A DNA stretch of 64,000 nt from Sabulicella rubraurantiaca (GTDB taxonomy: Bacteria; Pseudomonadota; Alphaproteobacteria; Acetobacterales; Acetobacteraceae). The DNA lies in contig NZ_JAFEUU010000010.1 of assembly GCF_017355885.1 (NCBI RefSeq), positions 1 to 64,000 of the forward strand. Reading direction: 5' to 3'. The notes under the pieces are model-generated. The model searched no databases. It saw nothing but the letters and a program-made list of their open reading frames with translations, and had not been told where the DNA came from. Below, piece after piece: positions 15,862-24,722 of the stretch (the first letter of the stretch is position 1; the number at the start of each line of letters is the position of its first letter). The position numbers were made by a program, and so were the translations under genes.

Positions 15862-16712
15862 AGATCCAGCACACCACGCCCGACCGGCACCACCCCGCCT
15901 CCGACGCGGACACGGATCCTGCCGTCATCTTCCCGCCGGGCAGCGAGGCGAAGCTGGCTGGGGCGGTGCATCTCGATCCCCTGCTCTACCTCCAGCGCGA
16001 GGGCAGAACCGCCATTGACCTCCAGCAGTAGCCCGGCGAGGGCGCAGTTGGCGCTCCCCGTCGCCGGGTCCTCGGCAATGCCGGCCAGGGGGGCGAACAT
16101 GCGCGCCCGCCGCCGCCCGATGCCGAGGGGCGTGTGCAGCAGGAGCCCGACCACCTCGGGAAGCACGCGCCTGAAAGCAGCCACATCCGGCATGGCGGAG
16201 GAGAGCAGCGCGGCATCCTCCACCTCGGCCAGAGCGAAGGGCGTGCCGCAGCCTGCCACCAGCGGGACATGGAGGTTGAGGTGCAACGCCCCCACGGAAA
16301 GCCCAGCGCAGGCGGCGACCGCCTCTGGGTCCAAAGCGTTGCCCAGGGCCAGCGGCTTCGGCGCCTCGATCTCCGCCTCGCTTCCCGACACCTCCGCCAC
16401 CACCACCCCGGCCGCCTGACCCAGCCGCAGAACCCCTTCACGGCCCAGGCGCCGCGCCAGCAGCGCCGCGGCGCCCACATTGGGATGGCCGGCGAAGGGC
16501 AGTTCCCCGAAGGGGGTGAAGATACGGAGGAAGGCATCTTGCCCCGCCTCGCGCGGCGCGAACGCGAAGACCGTCTCGCTCAGGTTGAACTCCCGCGCGA
16601 TGGCCTGAAGCGTCGCGTCGTCCAGCGCCTCCGCGCCATGCACGAGGGCAAGCGGGTTGCCGCCGAAACGCGTCGTGGTGAAGACGTCCGCTGTCTCGAA
16701 CTCAAGCGGCAT
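15858..16712 (-). CDS. PhzF family isomerase-like protein
   Basis: A 284-residue protein of the PhzF/diaminopimelate-epimerase fold. It starts [11 protein letters not shown] and has GGNPLALV, the probable catalytic Glu in NLSETVFAF (about residue 46), [14 protein letters not shown] and the C-terminal [15 protein letters not shown]. PhzF homologues catalyse isomerisation or hydration steps; most chromosomal ones have no known substrate. The frame is open far upstream, but this ATG gives the family start and an 11-base overlap with the end of thiE. Confidence 0.85.
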   Translation of the reverse strand: MPLEFETADVFTTTRFGGNPLALVHGAEALDDATLQAIAREFNLSETVFAFAPREAGQDAFLRIFTPFGELPFAGHPNVGAAALLARRLGREGVLRLGQAAGVVVAEVSGSEAEIEAPKPLALGNALDPEAVAACAGLSVGALHLNLHVPLVAGCGTPFALAEVEDAALLSSAMPDVAAFRRVLPEVVGLLLHTPLGIGRRRARMFAPLAGIAEDPATGSANCALAGLLLEVNGGSALALEVEQGIEMHRPSQLRLAARREDDGRIRVRVGGGVVPVGRGVLDL

Positions 16713-17340
16713 CGGCGGAGGCCCCGCGGATGGCGGCTTCGAGGGCACGGATGCCCGCGGCCTCGCCCTCGGGGTGGTTCCAGACGGCGCCCACCACCGC
16801 CAGGAAATCCGCACCAGCCCGCACCAGCGGGCCGCAATTCGCCGCGGTGATCCCGCCAATGGCGACGGAGGGGATCTCCATCATCTCGCTCCACCATTCG
16901 AGGAGGTCCGTCCCGGCCGTGTGGACGGTCTCCTTCGTCGTCGTGGGGAAGAAGGCGCCGAAGGCCACATAGTCGGCGCCGATCTCGCCCGCCTCCATGG
17001 CGAGATGGCGGGACGCGTGGCAGGTGATGCCCAGGGTGCGGTCGCCCAGGAGGCGCCGCGCCGCCGCGTGGTCGCCATCGCCCTGGCCGAGATGCGCGCC
17101 GTCGCAGCCCGTCTCCACGGCCAGGGCAGCGTCATCATTCAACAGGAACGCCACGTCGCGCGACTGGGCAACGGGGCGCAGCGCGTCCACCGCGCGGCGG
17201 ATGGCGTCGCGCGGGGCGTCCTTCAGCCGCAACTGCACGCAGGCCACATCCCCCGCATCGAGGGCGCGCGCCACGCGATCGGGGAAGCCCGGCTCCAGCA
17301 CCGGCGGAGTGATGAGGTAGAGGCGGCAGCGCGTGTCCAT
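16702..17340 (-). CDS. thiE: Thiamine-phosphate synthase
   Basis: ThiE couples HMP-pyrophosphate and thiazole phosphate to give thiamine phosphate. The 212-residue TIM barrel starts [13 protein letters not shown], with VQLRLKD near residue 37, [38 protein letters not shown] and the C-terminal phosphate loop IPSVAIGGI. It is the first gene of thiE-phzF-fkbM. The open frame runs on for 300 codons upstream, opposite the TerB-like gene; that part is shadow. Confidence 0.9.
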   Translation of the reverse strand: MDTRCRLYLITPPVLEPGFPDRVARALDAGDVACVQLRLKDAPRDAIRRAVDALRPVAQSRDVAFLLNDDAALAVETGCDGAHLGQGDGDHAAARRLLGDRTLGITCHASRHLAMEAGEIGADYVAFGAFFPTTTKETVHTAGTDLLEWWSEMMEIPSVAIGGITAANCGPLVRAGADFLAVVGAVWNHPEGEAAGIRALEAAIRGASADAA

Positions 17341-17442
17341 GCCCCGACCTTCGCCCGTGCCGCCCCCGCGCCACAAGCCCGGTTGGGAACCCCGGCGGGG
17401 GCCGGGCGTTCCCCGCCCGATATCAACGAACCGGAGGCCACC

Positions 17443-18318
17443 ATGGACACGCGACGCATCCTCGAACAATTCACCGGCCACCGCGCAGGCCAGAGCCGGG
17501 GCGGGCTGGAGGAGTTGCTGGGCGGGCTGCTGGCCGGGCGTGGCGGCACGGGCGGCATGAGCGCCGGCGGGATGCCGGGCGGGGGCGGACCCGGCATGGG
17601 CGGGCTCGGCGGCATGCTGGACGCGCTCGCAGGCGGATCCCGCAGCAGCACGGGCGCGTCGGGCGGCGGTCTGGGCGGGCTCGGCGGAATGTTGAACCCC
17701 CCCATGGGCTCGGGCATCGGCGCCGCGGCGGCGGGCGGGCTGCTCGGCTCGCTGCTGGGCGGCGGGCGCCGGGGCGGCGGGTCGGGGCTGCTGCGCCTGG
17801 GCGGCCTCGCCATCCTGGGCACGCTGGCGCACCGCGCCTACCAGGCTTGGCAGGAGCAGCAGGCGAGCGCCGCCGGCAAGGCCCCGCCGCCCGCCCCGCC
17901 GGCCGCGGCGGAAGCCACGCCCGACTCCGCAGCCGCGGACAACCAGCCCTTCGGCCTCGCGGTGATCCGGGCGATGATCGCAGCCGCCAAGGCCGACGGC
18001 CACATCGACGCGCAGGAGCGCGAGCGTATCTTCAACGAAGTGGAGCGGCTGGAGCTCTCCAACGAGGAAAAGGGCTTCGTGTTCGGCGCGCTGGAAGGCC
18101 AGGCCGATCCACGCGCCATCGCCGCGCTCGCGAAGACGGAAGGGCAGAAGGCGCAGATCTACCTCGCCTCCCGCCTCGTGGCCGAGCCGGACACGGCGGC
18201 GGAGCGTGCCTGGATGGAGGCTCTGGCGCATGAGCTTCGGCTGCCGGGCGGGCTGCAGCAGCAGCTGGACCAGCAGGCGAAGGACGCGGCTGCGGCGGCC
18301 GCCCAGGCCGGGCTCTAG
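17443..18318 (+). CDS. TerB-like/DUF533 protein with glycine-rich N-terminus
   Basis: A 291-residue protein. The first 115 residues are very rich in Gly and Met/Leu (repeats such as [13 protein letters not shown] and [10 protein letters not shown]), then comes a short hydrophobic stretch ([15 protein letters not shown]), a Pro/Ala linker and a C-terminal helical domain (from about residue 165) beginning [20 protein letters not shown], which matches the DUF533/YebE family related to tellurite-resistance TerB. The last 30 residues are Gln/Ala rich. The function of YebE-type proteins is not established; envelope stress has been suggested. The ribosome-binding site is GGAGG. Confidence 0.8.
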   Translation: MDTRRILEQFTGHRAGQSRGGLEELLGGLLAGRGGTGGMSAGGMPGGGGPGMGGLGGMLDALAGGSRSSTGASGGGLGGLGGMLNPPMGSGIGAAAAGGLLGSLLGGGRRGGGSGLLRLGGLAILGTLAHRAYQAWQEQQASAAGKAPPPAPPAAAEATPDSAAADNQPFGLAVIRAMIAAAKADGHIDAQERERIFNEVERLELSNEEKGFVFGALEGQADPRAIAALAKTEGQKAQIYLASRLVAEPDTAAERAWMEALAHELRLPGGLQQQLDQQAKDAAAAAAQAGL

Positions 18319-18336
18319 GCCCGGCGCTGGAGTGCA

Positions 18337-18392
18337 GGACCGGGGTCTAGTCCCGGTCCGGGGAAACGGGGCCGGGCCGCGATGCCCGGCCC
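18337..18392. terminator. Two hairpins between convergent genes
   Basis: Two perfect hairpins lie between the TerB-like gene and the lipoprotein gene: 18337-18359 (GGACCGGG/CCCGGTCC, 8-bp stem) and 18369-18392 (GGGCCGGGC/GCCCGGCCC, 9-bp stem, 6-base loop). Neither has a long U-run, but their position suits a bidirectional terminator. Confidence 0.5.
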
Positions 18393-18396
18393 TTCG

Positions 18397-18873
18397 TCAA
18401 TTGGCCTGGTACTGCGGATAGGGGCCGGGACCCCAGCCCGGAGGCGGATAGGACGGGTCGCGGGTCGGCGGGTCATCCCAGGGCAGGCGGCGCGGGTCGC
18501 GCTGGTAGCCATAGGAGGGCGGCGGGACGTAGCCCTGCGGCGGCGCGTCGCGATAGGCATAGGGATTCGACGGCGCGTTCCAGGAAGGGGGCGCCTCATA
18601 GCCATAGCGCTCGCGGCGGTTCTCCCAGTCCCGGCGATTGTTCCAATCGCGTCGGTTGTCCCAGTCGCGCCGGTCGCTCCAGTCGCGGCGATCGTCCCAG
18701 TCACGCGGCCTGGACCATTCGCGGGGCGGCACCGGCGGTGGAACATAGGAAGGCGCGGGCGCAGCATAGGGGCCTGACCCCCAGGCCGGGGCGCCCCCAT
18801 AGGCGGCCTCATCGGCCACGCAGCCGGCCAGCGCCAGCGCGGCAATGGGAAGGACGAAAACTAGGCGGGACAT
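18397..18873 (-). CDS. Outer-membrane type lipoprotein with RDW repeats
   Basis: A 158-residue predicted lipoprotein: signal MSRLVFVLPIAALALAG with the lipidated Cys at 18 (lipobox LAGC). The mature chain is low in complexity: Pro/Tyr-rich flanks and a central tandem array of the hexapeptide RDWxxR (five units, about residues 56-86). Arg, Asp and Trp alternate so densely that a structured domain is unlikely; cell-wall or envelope-surface contact is possible. I recognise no family. Confidence 0.75.
   Translation of the reverse strand: MSRLVFVLPIAALALAGCVADEAAYGGAPAWGSGPYAAPAPSYVPPPVPPREWSRPRDWDDRRDWSDRRDWDNRRDWNNRRDWENRRERYGYEAPPSWNAPSNPYAYRDAPPQGYVPPPSYGYQRDPRRLPWDDPPTRDPSYPPPGWGPGPYPQYQAN
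18617..18706 (-). repeat. Five 18-bp tandem coding repeats
   Basis: Five consecutive 18-bp units that encode the RDWxxR repeats of the lipoprotein. Units differ mainly at wobble positions and at the two variable residues (DD, SD, DN, NN, EN), which suggests selection on the protein rather than recent slippage. Confidence 0.75.
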
Positions 18874-18948
18874 CGGGATGGTTCCTCCGGGCCTATCTCC
18901 GATGCAACGCCGCGGACGCGGCGCGGTGGTGGCGGCGCCGTGGCAGGA

Positions 18949-21462
18949 TCAGGGCGCGTCCAGCCGCTTCTTCGCCAGCATCACCTCCGCATCCTCCTCC
19001 GAACGCGACAGGGTGAAGCCCAGGCGGCGCGCGAAGGCCAGCATGGGCGCATTGTCGGCGAGGATGTGGCCGGTCAGTTCCCGGAGCCCCAGGGAACGGC
19101 CCCACTCGATGGCGCGGTCCATCAGGTGGCGCGCCAGCCCTGTCCCCTTGGCCGAGGGCGCGACCACCACGGCGAATTCCGCCCCCTCCCCGCCCGGCTC
19201 GCGGATCAGCCGCGCCGTGCCATGCGTGGCGCCGTCGTGCTGGGCCACGAAGGCCATCTCCCGGTCGTAGTCGATCTGGGTGAGGCGGGCGAGCAGCGCG
19301 GGCGGCAATTCGCGCATGGTGGAGAAGAAGCGGAAGCGCACATCCTCGGGCGGCAGGGCGCGGAACAGCTTGCCCTGCGCCTCGGCATCCTCCGGGCGGA
19401 TGGGCCGGATGAGGAAGCGCCGCCCGTCCCGCGCCATCCATTCGGATTCGAGATGCGCCGGATAGGGCTGGATGGCGAGCAGCGCCGCCTCGCCCGCTGG
19501 GCGCAGGGTGATCGCTGCATCGGCGGCCACCGCGCCCCCCGCATCGGCAAAGAGCGGGTTCACCACGACGCGCGCGATGACAGGGAAATCCACCGCCAGC
19601 TGCGACAGCCGCACCAGCGCGTCGGCGATGGCAGGCTCGTGCACCGGCGGCCGGTCGCGATAGCCGGGCAGAAGCCGCGCCAGCCGCGTACGCGCGATCA
19701 GCGCATGGGCGAGCGGCAGGTTGAGGGGCGGGAGGTCGAAGGCCTCGTCCTGCGCAAGATCGGCGGCGGTGCCGCCCTGGCCGAAGCCGATCCAGGGGCC
19801 CCACATCGGGTCCTCGTCGAGGCGCAGGCGCAGCTCCATCGCCCGGCGCGGCATCTGCCGCTGCACCAGGAATCCCGTCAGCTTTGTGCCGGGGGCGCGC
19901 CGCGCCACCTCCTCCGTCATGGATTGCGCGGCGGCGCGCAGCGCGGCCTCGGCGCGCAGCCCGGTGACGACGCCGCCCGCCTCGCTCTTGAAGCGCAGCA
20001 GGGCGCGGGCCTTCAGCACCACGGGGAAGCCCAGCGCCTTGGCGACCCGCACCGCTTCCTGCGCGTCGCGCGCCACGCGTCCCGGTGCCGTGGCGATGCC
20101 ATAGGCGGCGAGGATGAACAGCGCCTCGTCCTCGAAGAGCCGGTCGCGCCCCTCCGCCTGCGCCGCATCCAGGATGGACCGCACTGCATCGCGCTCGGGC
20201 GCGATCTCCAGCAATTCGGCGGGCGGAAGCTCGGCGGCGGCGGCGCGGTTGCGGCGTTCCCGCGCCAGATGCACCGCACCGCGAATGGCGGCTTCCGGCG
20301 TCGCGAAGACAGGCAGCCCGGCCTCGGTCAGGGCGCGGCGCTCGTCATGCGCGCTGGCCTCGCCGACCCAGCCAAGCAGGATCGGCGCGCCGCGATTGCC
20401 GCGCGCTGCCTCCACCAGCGTCGCAGTGGGCGCTGGCTCGTCCGTGGGCGCATGGACCGCGATCACCGCATCCACCCCCGGCAGGGCGGCGAGGCGCTTC
20501 GCCTCCTCTGCCAGCGCGACGCCGGGACTTGGGCCGAGGGAATGCGGGTTGCGCACGCCTGTCTCCGCGAGGCGCAGCCCGTGTGCCACCGCCGCGTCGG
20601 CGGCAAGGCGCGCCAGGCCGATGCCGTTGGACAAGATGGCGACGCGATCGCCCTCGCCGCGCGGACGGGCGCGTGCCAGCGTCTCTGCTGCCGCCAGCCA
20701 TTCCTCCAGCCCGGCCGCACGTAGCACGCCGGCGCGGCGCAACGCCGCCTCCATCACCGATTCTCCGACCCCTGAAGGATCGTCGAGGCGTGCGCCTGGG
20801 CGCAGCGCCAGGACGGGGCGGGTGCGCGCCGCCGCCCGCGCCGCCGAGACGAAGCCGCGCCGGTTCTTGATGCGCCGCAGTTCCAGCAGGACCAGCGCGG
20901 AGCGCGAGTCGCGCGCCAGCCAGTCGAGCCCCGACGCGAAGCCCAGATCGTCATTCGCGCCGATGCCGATGATGTGGGAGAAGCCCAGCCCCTCCGCCGC
21001 CGCCCAGTCCAGCACCGCCCGCGCCACCGCCGAGGATTGCGTCATCAGGGCAAGGCGTCCGCGCGGCACCGGGATGTGCGACAGCGTGGCGTTCAGCCCC
21101 AGATGCGGCAGGGCGAGGCCGAAGGAGCGCTCGCCCAGGGCGCGCAGCCCGGATGCGCGCGCCAGGGCAGCGAGGTTCGGCGCGGGAACCGGCACGACGG
21201 CGGCGTGGCAGCCCGCCTCGGCGACGCGGCGCAGCGCCTCCCCCATCGCGTCGGGCGCGACGCTCACCACGGCGAGGTCCGGCGGTTCCTCCGGCGGCGC
21301 GTCCAGGGCGAGGCGGCCGGTGAAGCCGCCGGCAAGGAGGTTGCGGCGCAGGATGGCGCTTTCCGGCAGCTCCGGATCGGCGATCAGCCAGGCCGAGCGG
21401 GGACTGAACAGCGCGATGTCTCGGAAGCCCTTGCCTGGGCGGCCGGTGAGGATCAGGGACAT
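18949..21462 (-). CDS. Acyl-CoA synthetase (NDP-forming)-like protein fused to GNAT acetyltransferase
   Basis: An 837-residue three-part protein: a CoA-binding domain (about residues 10-130), a succinyl-CoA-ligase-like domain (about 130-440), an ATP-grasp domain (about 470-690, with ALGFPVVLKARALL and ELRLRLDEDPMWGPWIGFGQGG) and a C-terminal GNAT domain (about 690-830, with VAPSAKGTGLARHLM as acetyl-CoA loop). This is the layout of the Pat/YfiQ lysine acetyltransferase. The motif around the phosphorylated His of true ADP-forming acetyl-CoA synthetases (SHTG) is not seen; the matching segment reads LDDPSGVGESV. So the synthetase half is probably a ligand sensor and the GNAT half acetylates proteins. 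It is divergent from the hydrolase gene, 38 bases away. Confidence 0.8.
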   Translation of the reverse strand: MSLILTGRPGKGFRDIALFSPRSAWLIADPELPESAILRRNLLAGGFTGRLALDAPPEEPPDLAVVSVAPDAMGEALRRVAEAGCHAAVVPVPAPNLAALARASGLRALGERSFGLALPHLGLNATLSHIPVPRGRLALMTQSSAVARAVLDWAAAEGLGFSHIIGIGANDDLGFASGLDWLARDSRSALVLLELRRIKNRRGFVSAARAAARTRPVLALRPGARLDDPSGVGESVMEAALRRAGVLRAAGLEEWLAAAETLARARPRGEGDRVAILSNGIGLARLAADAAVAHGLRLAETGVRNPHSLGPSPGVALAEEAKRLAALPGVDAVIAVHAPTDEPAPTATLVEAARGNRGAPILLGWVGEASAHDERRALTEAGLPVFATPEAAIRGAVHLARERRNRAAAAELPPAELLEIAPERDAVRSILDAAQAEGRDRLFEDEALFILAAYGIATAPGRVARDAQEAVRVAKALGFPVVLKARALLRFKSEAGGVVTGLRAEAALRAAAQSMTEEVARRAPGTKLTGFLVQRQMPRRAMELRLRLDEDPMWGPWIGFGQGGTAADLAQDEAFDLPPLNLPLAHALIARTRLARLLPGYRDRPPVHEPAIADALVRLSQLAVDFPVIARVVVNPLFADAGGAVAADAAITLRPAGEAALLAIQPYPAHLESEWMARDGRRFLIRPIRPEDAEAQGKLFRALPPEDVRFRFFSTMRELPPALLARLTQIDYDREMAFVAQHDGATHGTARLIREPGGEGAEFAVVVAPSAKGTGLARHLMDRAIEWGRSLGLRELTGHILADNAPMLAFARRLGFTLSRSEEDAEVMLAKKRLDAP

Positions 21463-21500
21463 GGCTTCCAGTCTATGCGACGCGGGCGCAGGATGCCGCC

Positions 21501-22466
21501 ATGAGTGATCCGCGCCTCGATTCCGAAATGGCCGCCTTCTCCGAGATGATGGCGGAGCGGATGGCCGCGCAGCCCGCCATCATCCTGCCGAATCCGCCGC
21601 GTTCCGCGCCTTTCGACAAGCTGCGCCGCCTGAATGACGGCCCGCAGGAACCGCTGGCCGAGGGCGGCCCGCAAATGGCGGAGACGCAGGAGATGTGGTG
21701 GCCCATCCGGGGCCGGCGGATGCTGGTGCGGATGCACCGTCCGGTGAGCGCCGCCAAACTGCCGGTGCTGGCGTATTTCCATGGCGGCGGCTGGGTCTGG
21801 GGCTCCATCGACACGCATGACCGGCTGATGCGCGCCTATGCCGCCACATCCGGCTGCGCCGTGCTCGGCGTGGACTATGCGCTGTCGCCCGAGGCGGTGT
21901 TCCCGCAAGCGCTGGAGGAATGCGCCGCCGTGCTGCGCCACATCGCGGAGCAAGGCGAGCAGCTTGGGCTGGACGCGTCGCGCATCGTGCTGGGCGGCGA
22001 CAGCGCCGGCGCCAACCTCGCTGCCGCGACCGCGCTGCTCAATGCCGAGGCGGCGGAGCCGGTCCCGCTGCGCGGCCTGCTGCTGAATTACGGCGTCTTC
22101 GACCATGACCTCTCGACGCCCTCCTACCGCGAATTCGCCGATGGCTACGGGCTGACCGAGGCGAAGATGCGCTTCTATTGGGATGCCTATTGCCCCGACC
22201 CGGTGGCGCGGCTTTCCCCCCTCGCCTCGCCCCTGCGCGGCGATTTGTCGCGCCTGCCCTCCACGCTGCTGCACATCGCCGAGCTGGACGTGCTGGCCTC
22301 GGAGAACCACGCCTTCGCCGAGCGGCTGCGCCAAGCCGGTGTGTCGCTGGAGATGGAGGTCTTCCCCGGCACGGTGCACGGCTTCCTGCGCGCGCTGGGC
22401 CATGTGGGCGCCGCCGACCGTGCGGCGGAGGCGGCGGGGCGCTGGCTGCGGGCGCGGGTGGGGTAG
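21501..22466 (+). CDS. Alpha/beta hydrolase, hormone-sensitive-lipase family
   Basis: A 321-residue esterase-like enzyme. The oxyanion motif HGGG is at residues 94-97 and the nucleophile elbow GDSAG at 166-170 (Ser168); acid (ELDVLASENHAF) and His (VHGFL) follow at the normal spacing. Such enzymes cleave short-chain esters; the real substrate is unknown. It is the first of three plus-strand genes (hydrolase, SAF-type dehydrogenase, SDR) that may form a small catabolic unit. Its N-terminal cap is usual for the family. Confidence 0.85.
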   Translation: MSDPRLDSEMAAFSEMMAERMAAQPAIILPNPPRSAPFDKLRRLNDGPQEPLAEGGPQMAETQEMWWPIRGRRMLVRMHRPVSAAKLPVLAYFHGGGWVWGSIDTHDRLMRAYAATSGCAVLGVDYALSPEAVFPQALEECAAVLRHIAEQGEQLGLDASRIVLGGDSAGANLAAATALLNAEAAEPVPLRGLLLNYGVFDHDLSTPSYREFADGYGLTEAKMRFYWDAYCPDPVARLSPLASPLRGDLSRLPSTLLHIAELDVLASENHAFAERLRQAGVSLEMEVFPGTVHGFLRALGHVGAADRAAEAAGRWLRARVG

Positions 22467-22521
22467 CGCGCACAGCCCCCGCGGGGCACCTTGCGGCCGG
22501 ACCACCGCCGGAGGAACCGCC

Positions 22522-23874
22522 ATGAACCTGTCCCGCATGCTCGCCGCCCGCGCGGCGGAGGGCCGTCCCGTGACGGTGGGCGTCATCGGCGCGGGCAAGT
22601 TCGGTTCCATGTTCCTTGCCATGGCGACGCGGCGGCCCGGCATCCAGGTCGCCGCCATCGCCGACCTCTCCCCTGCCCGCGCGCGCGAGAATCTGGAGCG
22701 CATCGGGTGGGAGAAGGAGCGTGGGGCGGCACGCAGCCTGGACGACGCGCTGGCGCGCGGCACCACCTTTGTCACCGAGGATTCTTCGGCGGTGAACGAC
22801 CCGCGCATCGAGGTGGTGGTGGAAAGCACCGGCAACCCCGCCGCCGGCATCCGCCACGCGCTGGCGGCCATCGAGGCGCGGCAGCACGTCGTGATGGTGA
22901 ACGTGGAGGCCGACGTGCTGGCCGGGCCGGCCCTGGCGGCGCGTGCGGCGAGGGCAGGCGTCGTCATCTCCATGGCCTATGGCGACCAGCCCGCCCTGAT
23001 CTGCGAGATGGTGGACACGATCCGCGCCATGGGTCTGCCCGTCGTCGCCGCGGGCAAGGGCACGAAGTACCTGCCGCGCTTCCACGAAAGCACTCCGGAG
23101 ACGGTCTGGGGCTACTACGGATTGTCGCCGGAGGATGCGGCCAAGGGCGGCATGAACCCGCAGATGTTCAACTCCTTCCTCGATGGCACCAAGAGCGCGA
23201 TCGAGATGGCCGCCATCGCCAATGCCACGGGGCTGGAGCCGCCGGAGGACGGGCTGATGTTTCCGGCCTGCGGCGTGCAGGACCTGCCGCACCTGCTGCG
23301 CCCGTCCGCCGAGGGCGGCATCCTGCCGCGCAAGGGCATGGTGGAGGTGATCAGTAGCGTGGAGCGCGACGGCCGTCCCGTCGCCGGCGACCTCCGCTGG
23401 GGCGTCTATGCCACCTTCGAGGGCGAGACGGACTATATTCGCCGCTGCTTCAGCGAATACGGCGTGCGCACCGATGACACCGGCCGCTACGCCGCGCTGT
23501 GGCGCCCCTATCACCTGATCGGGCTGGAGCTGGGCGTTTCCGTCGCCTCCGTCGCGCTGCGGCGGGAGCCGACGGGGTGCAGCGATTCTTGGCGCGGCGA
23601 CGTGGCCTCCACCGCCAAGCGCGACCTCAAGGCTGGCGAGGTGCTGGATGGCGAGGGCGGCGCCATGGTCTGGGGCAAGTGCATCCCCGCCACGCGCGCG
23701 CTGCGCGAGGACACGCTGCCCATCGGCCTCGCGCATGGGGTGAAGCTGCTGCGCGACGTGCCCAAGGGCGCCGCGCTGCGCCAGTCCGACGTGGCGCTGG
23801 ATTCGGCGAGCGAGGCGGTGCGGCTGCGGCGCGAGATGGCGGAGGCGGCGCGGGGGGTTCTGGCTGCCGAATAG
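22522..23874 (+). CDS. NAD(P)-dependent dehydrogenase with C-terminal SAF domain
   Basis: A 450-residue protein. The Rossmann dinucleotide motif VGVIGAGKFGSMF lies at about residues 19-31, followed by a homoserine-dehydrogenase-like catalytic part (VVVESTGNPAAGIRHALAA, MVNVEADVLAG) and a C-terminal SAF domain (about residues 370-440, with KRDLKAGEVLDGEGG). Proteins with this layout are found in sugar-acid catabolic loci, but the substrate cannot be told from sequence. The ATG at 22522 has GGAGGAA seven bases upstream; the frame is open further back but unlike the family. It lies 55 bases after the hydrolase. Confidence 0.75.
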   Translation: MNLSRMLAARAAEGRPVTVGVIGAGKFGSMFLAMATRRPGIQVAAIADLSPARARENLERIGWEKERGAARSLDDALARGTTFVTEDSSAVNDPRIEVVVESTGNPAAGIRHALAAIEARQHVVMVNVEADVLAGPALAARAARAGVVISMAYGDQPALICEMVDTIRAMGLPVVAAGKGTKYLPRFHESTPETVWGYYGLSPEDAAKGGMNPQMFNSFLDGTKSAIEMAAIANATGLEPPEDGLMFPACGVQDLPHLLRPSAEGGILPRKGMVEVISSVERDGRPVAGDLRWGVYATFEGETDYIRRCFSEYGVRTDDTGRYAALWRPYHLIGLELGVSVASVALRREPTGCSDSWRGDVASTAKRDLKAGEVLDGEGGAMVWGKCIPATRALREDTLPIGLAHGVKLLRDVPKGAALRQSDVALDSASEAVRLRREMAEAARGVLAAE

Positions 23875-23915
23875 CGAGGCTAGCCTCTCGGCCACGCAAG
23901 AAGGGGGAATCGTCC

Positions 23916-24701
23916 ATGCCCAGCCTGTTCGACCTGTCCGGCAAGGTCGCCATCGTCACCGGCGGAAGCCGCGGCATCGGCCGCGCCATCTGCGAGCGCC
24001 TCGCCGAGCACGGCGCCAAGGTCGTCGTCAGCAGCCGCAAGCGCGACGCCTGCCAGGAGGTCGTCGACACCATCAAGGCGCGCGGCGGCGAGGCCATGGC
24101 GGTGGCCTGCAACATCGGCCGCAAGGACGAGCTCCAGGCGCTGGTGAACGAGACGGTGCGCGCCTACGGCCAGGTGGACATCCTGGTCTGCAACGCCGCG
24201 GTGAACCCGTATTTCGGCCCGTCCCAGGACATCCCGGACGAGGCCTATGACCGCATCATGAACTCCAACGTGCGGTCGAACCTCTGGCTCTGCCAGATGG
24301 CGATCCCCGGCATGGCGGAGCGCGGCGAGGGGAGCGTCATCATCGTCTCCTCCATCGGCGGGTTCCGCGGCTCGCCGCGCCTCGGCATCTATGGCGTCTC
24401 CAAGGCGGCCGACATGCAGCTGGCCCGCGCCCTGGCAGTGGAATGGGGGCCGAAGGGGATCCGGGTGAACAGCATCGCGCCGGGGCTGGTGAAGACCGAC
24501 TTCGCCCGCGCGCTGTGGGAAGACCCGGTGAACCTGAAGAAGCGGACCCGCGACACGCCACTGCTGCGCATCGGCGAGCCGGACGAGATCGCCGGCGCCG
24601 CCGTGTTCCTCGCCAGCAAGGCCTCGGGATTCATGACCGGGCAGGCAATGGTGATCGATGGCGGCGTGCTGGCCGGCCCGCCGCTGGTCGAGGAGGAGTG
24701 A
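23916..24701 (+). CDS. SDR family oxidoreductase
   Basis: A 261-residue classical short-chain dehydrogenase. The cofactor loop TGGSRGIG is at residues 15-22 and the catalytic Ser146, Tyr159 and Lys163 (YGVSK) are in place, with CNAAVNP for NAG and the C-terminal FMTGQAMVIDGG. An Arg directly after the Gly-rich loop's strand (SSRKR) suggests NADP(H). The start ATG follows an AAGGGGG site. It is probably cotranscribed with the SAF-domain dehydrogenase 41 bases upstream; the two may act in sequence on the same carbohydrate-like compound. Confidence 0.85.
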   Translation: MPSLFDLSGKVAIVTGGSRGIGRAICERLAEHGAKVVVSSRKRDACQEVVDTIKARGGEAMAVACNIGRKDELQALVNETVRAYGQVDILVCNAAVNPYFGPSQDIPDEAYDRIMNSNVRSNLWLCQMAIPGMAERGEGSVIIVSSIGGFRGSPRLGIYGVSKAADMQLARALAVEWGPKGIRVNSIAPGLVKTDFARALWEDPVNLKKRTRDTPLLRIGEPDEIAGAAVFLASKASGFMTGQAMVIDGGVLAGPPLVEEE

Positions 24702-24718
24702 GGGGCGGGAGGCCCCTC
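24700..24718. terminator. Hairpin between convergent SDR gene and speE
   Basis: A 7-bp stem GAGGGGC/GCCCCTC with a 5-base loop fills the 21-base gap between the two convergent stop codons; it is probably a bidirectional terminator. Confidence 0.5.
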
Positions 24719-24722
24719 CCCT

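Noticed and set aside
18617-18706. The 18-bp tandem repeats as a CRISPR array
   Set aside because: Units are contiguous without spacers and lie in frame within a lipoprotein gene.
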